64,000 nt of DNA from Haemophilus sp. (GTDB lineage Bacteria > Pseudomonadota > Gammaproteobacteria > Enterobacterales > Pasteurellaceae), in assembly GCA_019423025.1 (NCBI GenBank), contig JAHZCD010000001.1, positions 248,001-312,000 of the forward strand, given 5' to 3'. Both the position numbers and the translations under genes were made by a program. Of the stretch, positions 1 to 8,434 are shown piece after piece (the stretch's first letter is position 1; the number at the start of each line of letters is the position of its first letter). The notes beneath the pieces were generated by a model that did not search any database, had not been told where the DNA came from, and saw only the letters and a list, made by a program, of their open reading frames with translations.

Positions 1-303
1 CTTGCCGAACTTTTGAATCAACCGTTTGCAAACGATTGCGAAAAAGTCGTGCGAACTCAATATCCTGAAGTTGAAAAAGCCCTACTATGGTTGCTACAAT
101 ATGCACCAGCCAGATTAACCGGAACCGGGGCTTGCGTTTTTGCTGAATTTGATGATGAAAAATCAGCACAAGCTGTTTTCCAACAAAAACCGAAGGAATT
201 TTTCGGCTTTGTTGCTAAAGGATTAAACGTTTCACCATTACATGTGATGTTGAAACAACTCTCGACCAACCAATCTATCTACACTCAACCTGAGGTTATA
301 TAA
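1..303 (+). CDS. ispE: 4-diphosphocytidyl-2-C-methyl-D-erythritol kinase, C-terminal part
   Basis: This is the last 100 codons of a gene that begins before the window; the frame is open from base 1. The product would phosphorylate CDP-methylerythritol in the non-mevalonate (MEP) isoprenoid pathway in the cytoplasm. The visible part carries the C-terminal GHMP-kinase glycine motif (LTGTGACVFAEF, about 65 residues before the end) and the typical IspE tail. It stops one base before the prs start codon, so the two are probably co-transcribed. The ispE-prs order is common in gammaproteobacteria. The internal TTG at base 13 is not a real start. Confidence 0.88.
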   Translation, partial: LAELLNQPFANDCEKVVRTQYPEVEKALLWLLQYAPARLTGTGACVFAEFDDEKSAQAVFQQKPKEFFGFVAKGLNVSPLHVMLKQLSTNQSIYTQPEVI

Positions 304-304
304 A

Positions 305-1252
305 ATGCCAGACATTAAACTCTTTGCTGGAAATGCTACGCCTGAGCTAGCGAAAAAGATTTCTGAACGTCTTTACATTTCATTAGGCGATGCCACTGTT
401 GGACGCTTTAGCGATGGTGAAATCCAAGTGCAAATTAATGAAAATGTGCGTGGTGCAGACGTGTTTATTATTCAATCTACTTGTGCACCAACGAATGACA
501 ACCTGATGGAATTGATTGTAATGGTTGATGCTTTACGTCGTGCATCTGCCGGTCGTATTACTGCCGTTGTTCCTTATTTTGGTTATGCTCGTCAAGATCG
601 TCGTGTGCGTTCTGCTCGTGTTCCAATCACGGCAAAAGTGGTGGCAGATTTACTTTCAACTGTCGGAATTGACCGCTTATTAACTTGTGACTTACATGCA
701 GAGCAAATCCAAGGTTTCTTTGATGTACCTGTTGATAACGTATTCGGTTCACCAGTTTTACTTGATGACATCTTGAAGAAAACGGATCTTGTCAATCCTA
801 TCGTTGTTTCTCCGGATATCGGTGGTGTTGTTCGTGCTCGTGCAGTAGCAAAATTATTAAATGATACAGAGATGGCGATTATCGACAAACGTCGTCCACG
901 TGCAAACGTATCACAAGTTATGCATATTATCGGGGATGTTGCAGATCGTGATTGTATCCTTGTGGATGATATGATTGATACAGGTGGTACATTATGTAAA
1001 GCGGCTGAAGCATTAAAAGAACGCGGTGCAAAACGCGTATTTGCTTACGCAACTCACGCCGTTTTCTCTGGTGCAGCAGCACAACACTTAGCGAGCGATG
1101 CCATTGATGAAATCGTGGTAACGGATACTGTTCCACTTTCACCTGAAATGAAAGCACTTGGTAAAGTACGCGTGCTGACTCTTTCAACTATGCTTGCTGA
1201 AGCAATTCGTCGTATCAGCAATGAAGAATCTATTTCAGCAATGTTTGAATAA
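305..1252 (+). CDS. prs: ribose-phosphate pyrophosphokinase (PRPP synthetase)
   Basis: It makes phosphoribosyl pyrophosphate from ribose 5-phosphate and ATP, the precursor of purines, pyrimidines, histidine, tryptophan and NAD. At 315 residues it has the standard bacterial class I length. The ATP flexible-loop segment FGYARQDRR lies near residues 93-102, and the PRPP-binding loop VDDMIDTGGT near residues 218-228. The gene follows ispE by one base and ends just before an uptake-sequence hairpin terminator. Nothing is missing or unusual. Confidence 0.97.
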   Translation: MPDIKLFAGNATPELAKKISERLYISLGDATVGRFSDGEIQVQINENVRGADVFIIQSTCAPTNDNLMELIVMVDALRRASAGRITAVVPYFGYARQDRRVRSARVPITAKVVADLLSTVGIDRLLTCDLHAEQIQGFFDVPVDNVFGSPVLLDDILKKTDLVNPIVVSPDIGGVVRARAVAKLLNDTEMAIIDKRRPRANVSQVMHIIGDVADRDCILVDDMIDTGGTLCKAAEALKERGAKRVFAYATHAVFSGAAAQHLASDAIDEIVVTDTVPLSPEMKALGKVRVLTLSTMLAEAIRRISNEESISAMFE

Positions 1253-1276
1253 TTCTTTCGCTTAGCATTCATTTTT

Positions 1277-1320
1277 AAAGTGCGGTCAGAAAATCCAGTG
1301 TTTTTTGACCGCACTTTTTT
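1277..1320 (+). terminator. uptake-sequence inverted-repeat terminator after prs
   Basis: AAAGTGCGGTCA (1277-1288) pairs with TGACCGCACTTT (1306-1317) across a 17-base loop and is followed by T residues. Both arms contain the exact 9-base Haemophilus uptake word, so the element can serve both as DNA uptake signal and as terminator of ispE-prs. Confidence 0.8.
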
Positions 1321-1342
1321 ATGCTGAGACTAAAAATAAGGC

Positions 1343-1438
1343 AAAAAAAAGTGCCCCACTGGGGCACTACTCGGAAAGCAAAATAGATGTCGGCTATTTA
1401 AAAATAGCACTTGTTTTTAGTGATTTAAGAATACGGCA
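1343..1438 (-). ncRNA. candidate CRP-activated small RNA of about 95 nt, between mdh and prs
   Basis: No protein frame explains this stretch. On the minus strand there is, in order, a CRP-type site (centre about 1481), a -10-like TATAAA (1450-1445), a predicted start near 1438, a 7-bp stem GCTATTT/AAATAGC, a single-stranded AU-rich segment, and a strong terminator: AGTGCCCC/GGGGCACT with a 3-base loop (1350-1368) followed by eight T residues. It lies after the separate mdh terminator, so it is not simply the mdh 3' end. The architecture is that of an Hfq-dependent small RNA in a catabolite-controlled class; I do not recognise its family. Together with the CRP and terminator entries it accounts for the 322-base gap 1253-1574. 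Confidence 0.55.
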
Positions 1439-1470
1439 AAGTCATTTATATTGCAAATAGCAATGTTCAA

Positions 1471-1492
1471 ATTTGTGAGCTAAATCACGCTT
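1471..1492 (-). promoter_or_regulatory. putative CRP-binding site for the 1343-1438 small RNA
   Basis: The core TGTGAGCTAAATCACG (1474-1489) matches the CRP half-sites TGTGA and TCACA with one change in ten. Its centre lies about 42-43 bases upstream of the predicted minus-strand start near 1438-1440, the usual class II activation distance. No other gene starts nearby. Confidence 0.55.
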
Positions 1493-1527
1493 TTTCTTCA
1501 CTTTTTTATGTTTAATCGTTTTCGTAT

Positions 1528-1555
1528 AAAAAAAGAGGAGCATACAGCTCCTCTT
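1528..1555 (-). terminator. rho-independent terminator of mdh
   Basis: AAGAGGAGC (1533-1541) and GCTCCTCTT (1547-1555) form a 9-bp stem with loop ATACA, followed on the minus strand by a run of T (1534-1528). It begins about 20 bases after the mdh stop codon. Confidence 0.85.
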
Positions 1556-1574
1556 CTCTAGAAATAGAATTAAA

Positions 1575-2510
1575 TTAACCGTTAATAAATTTTTCGCCTA
1601 ATTCAATATCTGCACGCAATGTTGGTAACATTGCTTCTAAAGCGTCTTGTTCAAATTTGCTTAAGGTACCGATTGGTAAAATTTCTTCTACACCTTCTTT
1701 ACCTAAACGTACTGGTTGAGCGAAGAAACGTGCGTATTTACCATCACCTTCTACATAAGTACATTCAACCACAGTTTCGCCACTTAAGCCTTTCACTAAT
1801 GAACGCGCAAAACGTGCTGCAGCTTGAGCCATAGAAAGTGTCGCAGAACCGCCACCTGCTTTTGCTTCAACCACTTCAGTACCTGCATTTTGGATACGTT
1901 TTGTTAATGGTGCAATTTCCTCTTCTTTCCACTCAGCATATTGAACTTGTGAAAGTAATGGAAGAATCGTCACACCTGAGTGACCGCCAATTACCGGTAC
2001 GCTTGTACGAGAAACATTTAAGCCTTTTAATTCAGAAACGAATGTTTCAGAACGTAATACGTCTAAAGTAGTGACACCGAATAATTTACGTTTGTCGTAA
2101 ACACCTGCTTTTTTCAACACTTCTGCCGCAATCGCAACAGTCGTATTCACAGGGTTGGTGATAATACCTACACACGCTTTTGGACAAGTTTTTGCAACAT
2201 GTTCAATTAAGTTACGCACGATCCCAGCATTGATGTTGAAAAGATCTGAACGATCCATACCCGGTTTACGTGCTACCCCTGCAGAAATTAAAACGACATC
2301 AGCACCTTTAAGTGCTGGTGTTGGATCTTCTCCCGCAAAACCTTCTACTTTCACCGCTGTTGGAATATGACTCACATCTTTAGCCACACCGGGGGTCACT
2401 GGTGCAATATCATACAGTGATAATTCACTTTCAGCGGGTAATTGTAATTTAAGTAATAAGGCTAATGCTTGACCAATACCGCCTGCTGCGCCTAATACTG
2501 CAACTTTCAT
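1575..2510 (-). CDS. mdh: malate dehydrogenase (NAD)
   Basis: It interconverts malate and oxaloacetate with NAD(H) in the cytoplasm; in pasteurellaceae it mainly serves the reductive branch toward fumarate. At 311 residues it matches the E. coli-type enzyme. The NAD-binding GAAGGIGQ is at residues 7-14, the substrate arginines lie in VARKPGMDRSDL (R81, R87), R153 in LDVLRSETF, and the catalytic histidine in GGHSGVT near residue 177. It is monocistronic with its own terminator and divergent from argR. An oxaloacetate decarboxylase operon lies 17 kb away on the other strand. Confidence 0.97.
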   Translation of the reverse strand: MKVAVLGAAGGIGQALALLLKLQLPAESELSLYDIAPVTPGVAKDVSHIPTAVKVEGFAGEDPTPALKGADVVLISAGVARKPGMDRSDLFNINAGIVRNLIEHVAKTCPKACVGIITNPVNTTVAIAAEVLKKAGVYDKRKLFGVTTLDVLRSETFVSELKGLNVSRTSVPVIGGHSGVTILPLLSQVQYAEWKEEEIAPLTKRIQNAGTEVVEAKAGGGSATLSMAQAAARFARSLVKGLSGETVVECTYVEGDGKYARFFAQPVRLGKEGVEEILPIGTLSKFEQDALEAMLPTLRADIELGEKFING

Positions 2511-2648
2511 AAAATACTCCTCATGTATTAATTAATCCTAACTAGGTAGAATTTTAAAGTCTTAGTCATTAAATTACAAACAGAGAAATTCAATAATGCG
2601 ATCTAGCTCAAACTTTTCAAACTGTAAATTTATTTTAATTGCTTAAAA

Positions 2649-2662
2649 TGAATTTTTATGCA
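2649..2662 (+). promoter_or_regulatory. putative ARG box upstream of argR
   Basis: TGAATTTTTATGCA matches the ArgR operator core TGAATWWWWATTCA at 13 of 14 positions and lies 35-48 bases before the argR start codon. This fits autorepression by ArgR, as known in enterobacteria. A weaker second TGCAAT-like half-site follows at once. Confidence 0.5.
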
Positions 2663-2696
2663 ATTCTTATGCAAATTCCCCTATATGAGAATAACT

Positions 2697-3152
2697 ATGT
2701 CAGATCAATTAACAAAAGCATTTAAAGAACTCCTCCATCAAGAACGATTTGCTTCTCAGAGTGAAATTGTTGACGCCTTAAAAAACCAAGGATTTCAAAG
2801 CATTAATCAGTCTAAAGTTTCACGCATGCTAAGTAAATTTGGTGCGGTTCGTGCGAGAAATACGAAAATGGAAATGGTGTATTGCTTACCAAGCGAATTA
2901 AGTGTACCCGCCACCAGCAGTCCATTAAAAAATTTGGTTTTGGATATTGATCACAATGATTTCGTTATCGTCATTAAAACCTCTCCAGGTGCCGCGCAGT
3001 TGATTGCCCGCTTATTGGATTCCATTGGTAAACCCGAAGGTATTTTAGGCACGATTGCAGGAGATGACACCATTTTTGTGACACCAACAAAAGACACAAC
3101 AATCAAATCGCTTTTAGGACAAATTCAAACGCTCTTTGAAAGCAATCTATAA
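2697..3152 (+). CDS. argR: arginine repressor ArgR
   Basis: This is an arginine-responsive hexameric DNA-binding repressor of arginine biosynthesis genes. The chosen start, MSDQLTKAF, gives 151 residues, near the family norm; an upstream in-frame ATG at 2658 would lie inside the putative operator. The N-terminal winged helix-turn-helix ends in SKVSRMLSKFGAVRARN (about residues 44-60). The C-terminal arginine-binding/oligomerisation domain has the conserved GTIAGDDT near residue 124. Its stop overlaps the yfcH start (TAATG), so translation is probably coupled. Confidence 0.95.
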   Translation: MSDQLTKAFKELLHQERFASQSEIVDALKNQGFQSINQSKVSRMLSKFGAVRARNTKMEMVYCLPSELSVPATSSPLKNLVLDIDHNDFVIVIKTSPGAAQLIARLLDSIGKPEGILGTIAGDDTIFVTPTKDTTIKSLLGQIQTLFESNL

Positions 3153-4036
3153 TGAATATCTTAGTAACCGGTGGAACGGGATTTGTTGGTAAACCCTTAG
3201 TTAAGGCGCTACTTTCACGTGGCGATAGCGTTACCGTATTAACTCGCTCGATTGAAAAAGCCCACACTATTTTTCCTGAAAAAACACCACAATTTTTGAC
3301 CGCACTTTCAACACTCAAAGATTTGAATAACTTTGATGCGGTCATTAATCTTGCCGGTGAACCAATCTTCGATAAAAAATGGACAGCCCAACAAAAAGAG
3401 AAACTTCGTCACAGTCGCATTGATTTAACACAACAGCTTGTTCAACTTATTAATCAAAGTGAATATCCCCCAGTCTTGATTTCAGGTTCTGCAACGGGAA
3501 TTTATGGAGACGGTGGCGAAGACCTAATTACTGAAGAGACAAATCCAAGTAGTCAATTTACTGCACAGCTTTGTATTGATTGGGAAAATGCAGCAAAACA
3601 AGCTAACACAAGAGTCTGTTTAGTCAGAACGGGATTAGTGCTTTCTCTAAAAGGCGGGGCTTTTGCAAAAATCCTTCCGCTCTATCGCTTCGGATTAGGC
3701 GGCAAATTAGGGAATGGCGAGCAATATTGGAGTTGGATCGCATTAGAGGATATGGTAAAAGGACTTCTCTTCTTACTTGACCATAATGATTGTGAAGGTG
3801 TATTTAATTTTACTGCGCCACATCCTGTTAAAAACAAAACATTCAACCAACTATTAGGTCAAGCACTACATCGACCTTGTTTTGCTCAAATACCTCAATT
3901 TTTACTCACTTCTCTTCTCGGTGAACGCGCTTGCATTCTATTAGACAGTCAGAATGCCTATCCAAAACATTTGTTAGATTGTGGGTTTACATTCCAATAC
4001 TCTGAATTAAGGGATTACTTTCACAAAATACTTTAA
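3152..4036 (+). CDS. yfcH: TIGR01777-family epimerase/SDR protein YfcH
   Basis: This is an extended short-chain dehydrogenase-like protein of 294 residues whose substrate is unknown in any organism I can recall. The Rossmann motif VTGGTGFVGKPL lies at residues 5-16, and SGSATGIYGDGG (about residues 110-121) is the family signature where the SDR active-site tyrosine sits. The start codon overlaps the argR stop, so the pair forms an operon. One exact uptake word (3299-3307) lies inside the gene. The family call is secure; the function is not. Confidence 0.85.
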   Translation: MNILVTGGTGFVGKPLVKALLSRGDSVTVLTRSIEKAHTIFPEKTPQFLTALSTLKDLNNFDAVINLAGEPIFDKKWTAQQKEKLRHSRIDLTQQLVQLINQSEYPPVLISGSATGIYGDGGEDLITEETNPSSQFTAQLCIDWENAAKQANTRVCLVRTGLVLSLKGGAFAKILPLYRFGLGGKLGNGEQYWSWIALEDMVKGLLFLLDHNDCEGVFNFTAPHPVKNKTFNQLLGQALHRPCFAQIPQFLLTSLLGERACILLDSQNAYPKHLLDCGFTFQYSELRDYFHKIL

Positions 4037-4040
4037 AAAT

Positions 4041-4075
4041 AATAAAGGCTGGTCAAAACCAGCCTTTATTATTTT
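4041..4075. terminator. bidirectional terminator between yfcH and folC
   Basis: A perfect 13-bp stem AATAAAGGCTGGT (4041-4053) / ACCAGCCTTTATT (4058-4070) with loop CAAA is flanked by A-rich and T-rich sequence. It can end both the argR-yfcH and the accD-folC transcripts. Confidence 0.85.
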
Positions 4076-4084
4076 CCATCGCCA

Positions 4085-5401
4085 TTAAGCTAAATATTCT
4101 AAAAATTCCCCTACGGTGTGGAAGGATCCAAATACCAGCACAATGTCATTTTTATCTGCATTTTTAACCGCACTTTGCACACCTTCAACTACAGAATCTT
4201 CAGAAACACTTTTTGCTGATGGGTAAACTGATGTTAATTTTGCATTTAAGTCATCACCGGATTGACCACGGTAACCGCCTAATGTGACACAATACCATTG
4301 GTCAATAACGGAAGTAAGCTGGATAAACACCGACTCAGCATCTTTATCTTTTAACATTCCGCAAACGGCAATGATGCGACCTGATATTTGTGCCTTAAGT
4401 GCGGTCAATTTTTCGGCTAAATATTTTGCCGCATGAGGGTTATGCCCCACATCAATGATCACTTTTGGTAACTGTGAATAAGGGACATTCAAGCGTTCTG
4501 CCAGTTTTTCTAGCTGATTACCTTTCAATTGTTGGAAACGACCAACTAATTCTACTTCAATTAATGAACGTTTAATGGTATCTACAGAAATATCAAAAGG
4601 TAATTGCTCAACAGCCGCCAAAGCTGTTGCGGCATTAGCTAATGGAATTTGGCAAAACGGCAGATTTTCTAACCACACTTTGTTGCTCTGCCACATCCAA
4701 GTTTGCTCATTGGCTTTAAACGACCAATTAACATCTCGACGTGAAACGTGGCAATGCAATTTCTCCGCTTGTTCTAGCATAGGATGCGGAACATTGGGTT
4801 CGCCAATCACAATCGGTTTATTCGCACGAAAAATCCCCGCTTTTTCAAAGCTAATTTCTTCGCGAGTTGAACCTAGAAAATCCGTATGATCAATATCGAT
4901 ACTAGTGATAACGGCTAGATCATTATCGACAATATTGGTTGCGTCCAAACGCCCACCAAGCCCCACTTCTAAAATGACGACATCAAGCTTCGCTTGTTTA
5001 AATAAATGCAGCGCTGATAAGGTGCTAAATTCAAAATAAGTGAGAGACTGCGTTTTATGCTTTTCGATAAAATCAAAAGAAGCGGTATGCATTTCATCCG
5101 GCAAGTCTTGATTTTGAATACGAACACGCTCGTTATAACGCAATAAATGAGGTGAAGAATACACACCTACACGCAAGCCGTGATTTAACAAAATGGTTTC
5201 AAGCAAACGGCAAGTTGTTCCTTTACCATTTGTGCCCCCCACCGTGATCACATAGGGTGCGAGATTCAACAGATCCAATTCTTCTGCCACTGACTTAATA
5301 CGCTCTAGTCCTAAATCAATCGCTTTGAAGTGACTGTTTTCCAAATAAGAAAGCCACTCAGCGAGTGGCGAAGTGGCTTTTAAATTCATTGCATTAGGCA
5401 T
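4085..5401 (-). CDS. folC: bifunctional folylpolyglutamate synthase / dihydrofolate synthase
   Basis: It adds glutamate to dihydropteroate and extends polyglutamate chains on folates. The P-loop VGGTNGKGTTCRLLE lies near residues 54-68, and the Mur-ligase-like C-terminal domain holds VIDVGHNPHAA. The start is uncertain: ATGs at 5410, 5401 and 5389 are in frame, none with a clear Shine-Dalgarno. The two upstream ones overlap the accD stop (5394-5396), while MNLKATSPLAEW (5389) resembles the usual FolC N-terminus. Either way translation is probably coupled to accD, which precedes it in the same operon. Confidence 0.93.
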   Translation of the reverse strand: MPNAMNLKATSPLAEWLSYLENSHFKAIDLGLERIKSVAEELDLLNLAPYVITVGGTNGKGTTCRLLETILLNHGLRVGVYSSPHLLRYNERVRIQNQDLPDEMHTASFDFIEKHKTQSLTYFEFSTLSALHLFKQAKLDVVILEVGLGGRLDATNIVDNDLAVITSIDIDHTDFLGSTREEISFEKAGIFRANKPIVIGEPNVPHPMLEQAEKLHCHVSRRDVNWSFKANEQTWMWQSNKVWLENLPFCQIPLANAATALAAVEQLPFDISVDTIKRSLIEVELVGRFQQLKGNQLEKLAERLNVPYSQLPKVIIDVGHNPHAAKYLAEKLTALKAQISGRIIAVCGMLKDKDAESVFIQLTSVIDQWYCVTLGGYRGQSGDDLNAKLTSVYPSAKSVSEDSVVEGVQSAVKNADKNDIVLVFGSFHTVGEFLEYLA

Positions 5402-6284
5402 TTTCAACAACTTCTACTTCAACAAAAGGTGAAGGTTGATTAGTGAGTTTGCTTAAAAGGTTTCCAAGGGTTGAACGCATTTCTGAACGTTTCACGATCA
5501 TATCAATCGCCCCTTTCTCGAGTAAGAATTCACTACGTTGGAAACCTTCCGGTAATTTTTCACGTACAGTTTGTTCGATAACACGTGGGCCTGCAAAACC
5601 GATTAATGCTTTTGGTTCAGCAATGTTCACATCACCTAACATCGCAAAACTTGCAGAAACGCCACCTAATGTTGGATCCGTTAATACAGAAATAAACGGT
5701 ACACCTTTTTCACGCATTTTCGCTAATACCGCACTGGTTTTCGCCATTTGCATGAGTGAGAAAAGGGCTTCTTGCATACGCGCACCGCCACTTGCAGAGA
5801 AACACACAAATGGGCAATTTAATTCCATTGCTTTTTCTGCCGCTTTTACAAATTTTGAACCCACAACAGAGCCCATTGAACCGCCCATGAAACTGAAGTT
5901 AGATGCGGCAACAACTACAGGCATATTGTAAAGGGTACCGGTCATTGTGATTAACGCATCTTTTTCACCGGTTTCTTTTTGTGCAGCAGTAATACGATCT
6001 TTATATTTTTTTAAATCTTTAAATTTAAGAATATCTTTTGGTTCTAAATCAGCCGATAATTCTTGGCTTGAACCTTCATCTAATAAGGCTAAAAGGCGCT
6101 CACGAGCATCAATACGCATATGATGACCGCATTTTGGACAAACATATAAATTACGTTTTACTTCTTCACCGTAAAGCACTTGTTCACAAGAGGTACATTT
6201 TGTCCAAACCCCTTCTGGTACGTTAGCTTTACGTGATGCAGAGGAAGAGGTTCCTTTGCTAAAAATTCTATCAATCCAGCTCAT
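5394..6284 (-). CDS. accD: acetyl-CoA carboxylase carboxyltransferase subunit beta
   Basis: It is the beta half of the carboxyltransferase that moves CO2 from biotin to acetyl-CoA, the first step of fatty-acid synthesis; it works with AccA, which is not in this window. The N-terminal zinc ribbon has cysteines C30, C33, C49 and C52, followed by the crotonase-like carboxyltransferase domain with GGSMGSVVG and SGGARMQEA. The length of 296 residues is typical. It is upstream of and overlapping folC, an arrangement conserved in gammaproteobacteria. Confidence 0.97.
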   Translation of the reverse strand: MSWIDRIFSKGTSSSASRKANVPEGVWTKCTSCEQVLYGEEVKRNLYVCPKCGHHMRIDARERLLALLDEGSSQELSADLEPKDILKFKDLKKYKDRITAAQKETGEKDALITMTGTLYNMPVVVAASNFSFMGGSMGSVVGSKFVKAAEKAMELNCPFVCFSASGGARMQEALFSLMQMAKTSAVLAKMREKGVPFISVLTDPTLGGVSASFAMLGDVNIAEPKALIGFAGPRVIEQTVREKLPEGFQRSEFLLEKGAIDMIVKRSEMRSTLGNLLSKLTNQPSPFVEVEVVENA

Positions 6285-6349
6285 TTTTTACCTTTTTTAT
6301 TAACTAGAAAAGTTTGCGTATTTAATCATAATTTAGCGAAATTTGCTAG

Positions 6350-7144
6350 TCAGATGAGATTATCTTCTAAAAACAATGGCCCTAAATTTTTCTGTGGAAT
6401 CGCAAATTTTTCAGGGTAAATGACATTCACTAAATATAAGCCTTCAGGTTTCGCTGTTGGCGCGGCCAATTTACGATCTTTTTGCTCTAACAACCATTTC
6501 ATCCACTCAACAGGTTGATTGCCTGCACCGACTTCAATCAAGCTTCCTACAATGTTACGCACCATGTGATGCACAAAGGCATTAGCTTGAATATCCACAA
6601 TAATGTACTGCCCTTTTCGCACCACATTTAAATGATGCACATTTCGCCAAGGGGTATTTGATTGGCACTGCGCAGCACGGAAAGAAGAAAAATCATTTTC
6701 GCCCAATAAAAACTGCCCAGCTTGGTGCATTTTCTTTTCGTCCAAATCTAAATGGCAATGGGTAATTCCTTCCGGCAAAATGGCTGAACGCAATTTATTA
6801 CAATACAAAATATAACGATAGCGACGCGCGGTTGCCGAGAAACGAGCATGAAATTCATCATCCACCACTTTTGCCCAACTCACTGAAATATCATCAGGCA
6901 AATTCGCATTGGTACCAAATGCCCAAGCTTTTTCAGGACGAACTGCTGTGGTTTCAAAATGCACGACTTGTCCTGTGCCATGTACTCCAGAGTCTGTTCT
7001 GCCCGCACAAAACACTTCAATTTTTTCATTTGCCACAAAAGATAACGCTTTTTCTAATTCTTCTTGCACACTGCGTACTTTCTCTTGTCGCTGCCAGCCA
7101 CAATACTGTTTTCCGTTATATTCAATGCCTAAGGCTATCTTCAT
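6350..7144 (-). CDS. truA: tRNA pseudouridine(38-40) synthase
   Basis: It converts uridines 38-40 of the tRNA anticodon arm to pseudouridine. The catalytic aspartate is D51 in the signature CAGRTDSGVHGTGQV; the second conserved block is ANAFVHHMVRNIVGSL. The length of 264 residues is normal. It precedes accD-folC on the same strand with a 65-base gap, so it may head the same transcription unit. An exact uptake word (7177-7185) lies just upstream. Confidence 0.96.
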   Translation of the reverse strand: MKIALGIEYNGKQYCGWQRQEKVRSVQEELEKALSFVANEKIEVFCAGRTDSGVHGTGQVVHFETTAVRPEKAWAFGTNANLPDDISVSWAKVVDDEFHARFSATARRYRYILYCNKLRSAILPEGITHCHLDLDEKKMHQAGQFLLGENDFSSFRAAQCQSNTPWRNVHHLNVVRKGQYIIVDIQANAFVHHMVRNIVGSLIEVGAGNQPVEWMKWLLEQKDRKLAAPTAKPEGLYLVNVIYPEKFAIPQKNLGPLFLEDNLI

Positions 7145-7194
7145 TGGAAAATACTCCTAAAACGATTTCAAATTTGACCGCACTTTGCCCGAAA

Positions 7195-7229
7195 AGAAAA
7201 AACACCAATAACTCATCATTATTGGTGTT
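7195..7229 (-). terminator. rho-independent terminator of rplY
   Basis: AACACCAATA (7201-7210) pairs with TATTGGTGTT (7220-7229). On the minus strand the stem is followed by a T-rich run. It begins about 19 bases after the rplY stop. Confidence 0.7.
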
Positions 7230-7247
7230 CTTATCACAAGCTAAAAA

Positions 7248-7535
7248 TTAAGCACGTTTGAAGTCAATGTGAACCAATTTTGGTTTGAATGGGTGACGTT
7301 GCATTGCTTGAACTTTCACTGCAACTTCTTTACCTTCAACCACTAAAGTGATTACATCGCTATAGAAAGAATCGTGAGCTTGTGCGTTGTTTAATTCATC
7401 GTGATTTAAGATGATTGAAACAGGTGCTTCGCTGCCACCATAAATGATTGCAGGGATTTGACCGTTATGACGCAGGCGGCGGCTCGCACCCTTACCTTGC
7501 GCTTGACGAACTTCAGCGTTAAATTTAAATGCCAT
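7248..7535 (-). CDS. rplY: 50S ribosomal protein L25 (short, TL5-N-domain type)
   Basis: This 5S rRNA-binding ribosomal protein has 95 residues, the short gammaproteobacterial form without the C-terminal CTC domain. The conserved opening FKFNAEVRQAQGKGASRRLR and the ending PKLVHIDFKRA are complete. It is monocistronic with its own terminator. A Shine-Dalgarno-like AAGAGAACA precedes the ATG. Confidence 0.96.
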   Translation of the reverse strand: MAFKFNAEVRQAQGKGASRRLRHNGQIPAIIYGGSEAPVSIILNHDELNNAQAHDSFYSDVITLVVEGKEVAVKVQAMQRHPFKPKLVHIDFKRA

Positions 7536-7761
7536 TTTAATGTTCTCTTGATTAAAAGTTTAAAATAAAAAATTGCAGGCGACCCAGCAATTTTCCTAAA
7601 TTTGCTCAAAGACAAACTTTGAGAGCGACGGATTATAAAATATTCAGCCCCACAATGCAAATTTACACAGCAATTTTTTTCTAGGCTTTTCAAGGCAAAG
7701 CGATTAAAATAAGCCCCAATTTTTAATTAATTTTAACTAACTGATTGTAAGTGGGTTTCAA

Positions 7762-8370
7762 ATGGAATTTCTTATCAGCTTTTTTACCGATTACGGTTAT
7801 TGGGCGGTGCTATTTGTTCTGATTATTTGTGGCTTTGGTGTACCCATTCCAGAAGATATCACGCTTGTCTCCGGCGGTGTAATCGCTGGCCTCTATCCTG
7901 AAAGCGTCAATTCCCACTTAATGTTAGTCGTGAGTATGATTGGTGTACTTGCCGGTGACTCAACCATGTACTGGCTAGGTCGCATTTACGGCACACGCAT
8001 TTTACGTTTCCGACCAATGCGTAAAATCGTAACATTAGAACGCCTCAAAATGGTGCGTGAAAAATTTGCCCAATACGGCAACCGTGTTTTATTTGTGGCT
8101 CGTTTCCTTCCAGGATTACGCGCGCCAATTTACATGGTTTCAGGCATCACCCGCCGCGTAAGCTACACTCGCTTTGTGTTAATTGATTTCTGCGCTGCCA
8201 TTATTTCCGTACCAATTTGGGTTTATCTTGGCGAATTTGGTGCAAGAAATTTAGACTGGCTCCATGAGCAAATCCAAAAAGGTCAGCTTGTGATTTATAT
8301 CCTTGTTGGTACATTAGCGGTTTTCTTATTCTGGAAATGGAAAAAAGCAAAGAAGTCCAAAGCTAACTAA
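7762..8370 (+). CDS. DedA-family membrane protein
   Basis: This is an inner-membrane protein of the DedA/VTT family, some members of which flip undecaprenyl phosphate or phospholipids and support proton-motive-force-linked processes. It has 202 residues with hydrophobic segments near residues 12-32, 50-66, 135-160 and 175-192. The family hallmarks are FGVPIPEDITLVSGG (residues 26-40) and RFLPGLRAPIYMVSG (about residues 113-127). It stands alone between rplY and ribE, ending in an uptake-sequence terminator. Which DedA subgroup it belongs to, and its substrate, cannot be told from sequence. Confidence 0.88.
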   Translation: MEFLISFFTDYGYWAVLFVLIICGFGVPIPEDITLVSGGVIAGLYPESVNSHLMLVVSMIGVLAGDSTMYWLGRIYGTRILRFRPMRKIVTLERLKMVREKFAQYGNRVLFVARFLPGLRAPIYMVSGITRRVSYTRFVLIDFCAAIISVPIWVYLGEFGARNLDWLHEQIQKGQLVIYILVGTLAVFLFWKWKKAKKSKAN

Positions 8371-8381
8371 TATCATACAAT

Positions 8382-8426
8382 AAAAAGTGCGGTAAAAAAC
8401 AACATCGTTTTCTACCGCACTTTTTT
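8382..8426. terminator. uptake-sequence inverted-repeat terminator (dedA/ribE)
   Basis: AAAAAGTGCGGTA (8382-8394) and TACCGCACTTTTT (8413-8425) form a perfect 13-bp stem with A and T tails on each side. It sits between two convergent genes and can serve both. Both arms carry the exact uptake word. Confidence 0.85.
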
Positions 8427-8434
8427 CATTCCAA

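Noticed and set aside
7621..7761. Possible regulatory RNA upstream of the DedA gene
   Set aside because: I saw no stable hairpin with T-run and no promoter of note; the sequence looks like the rplY promoter region.
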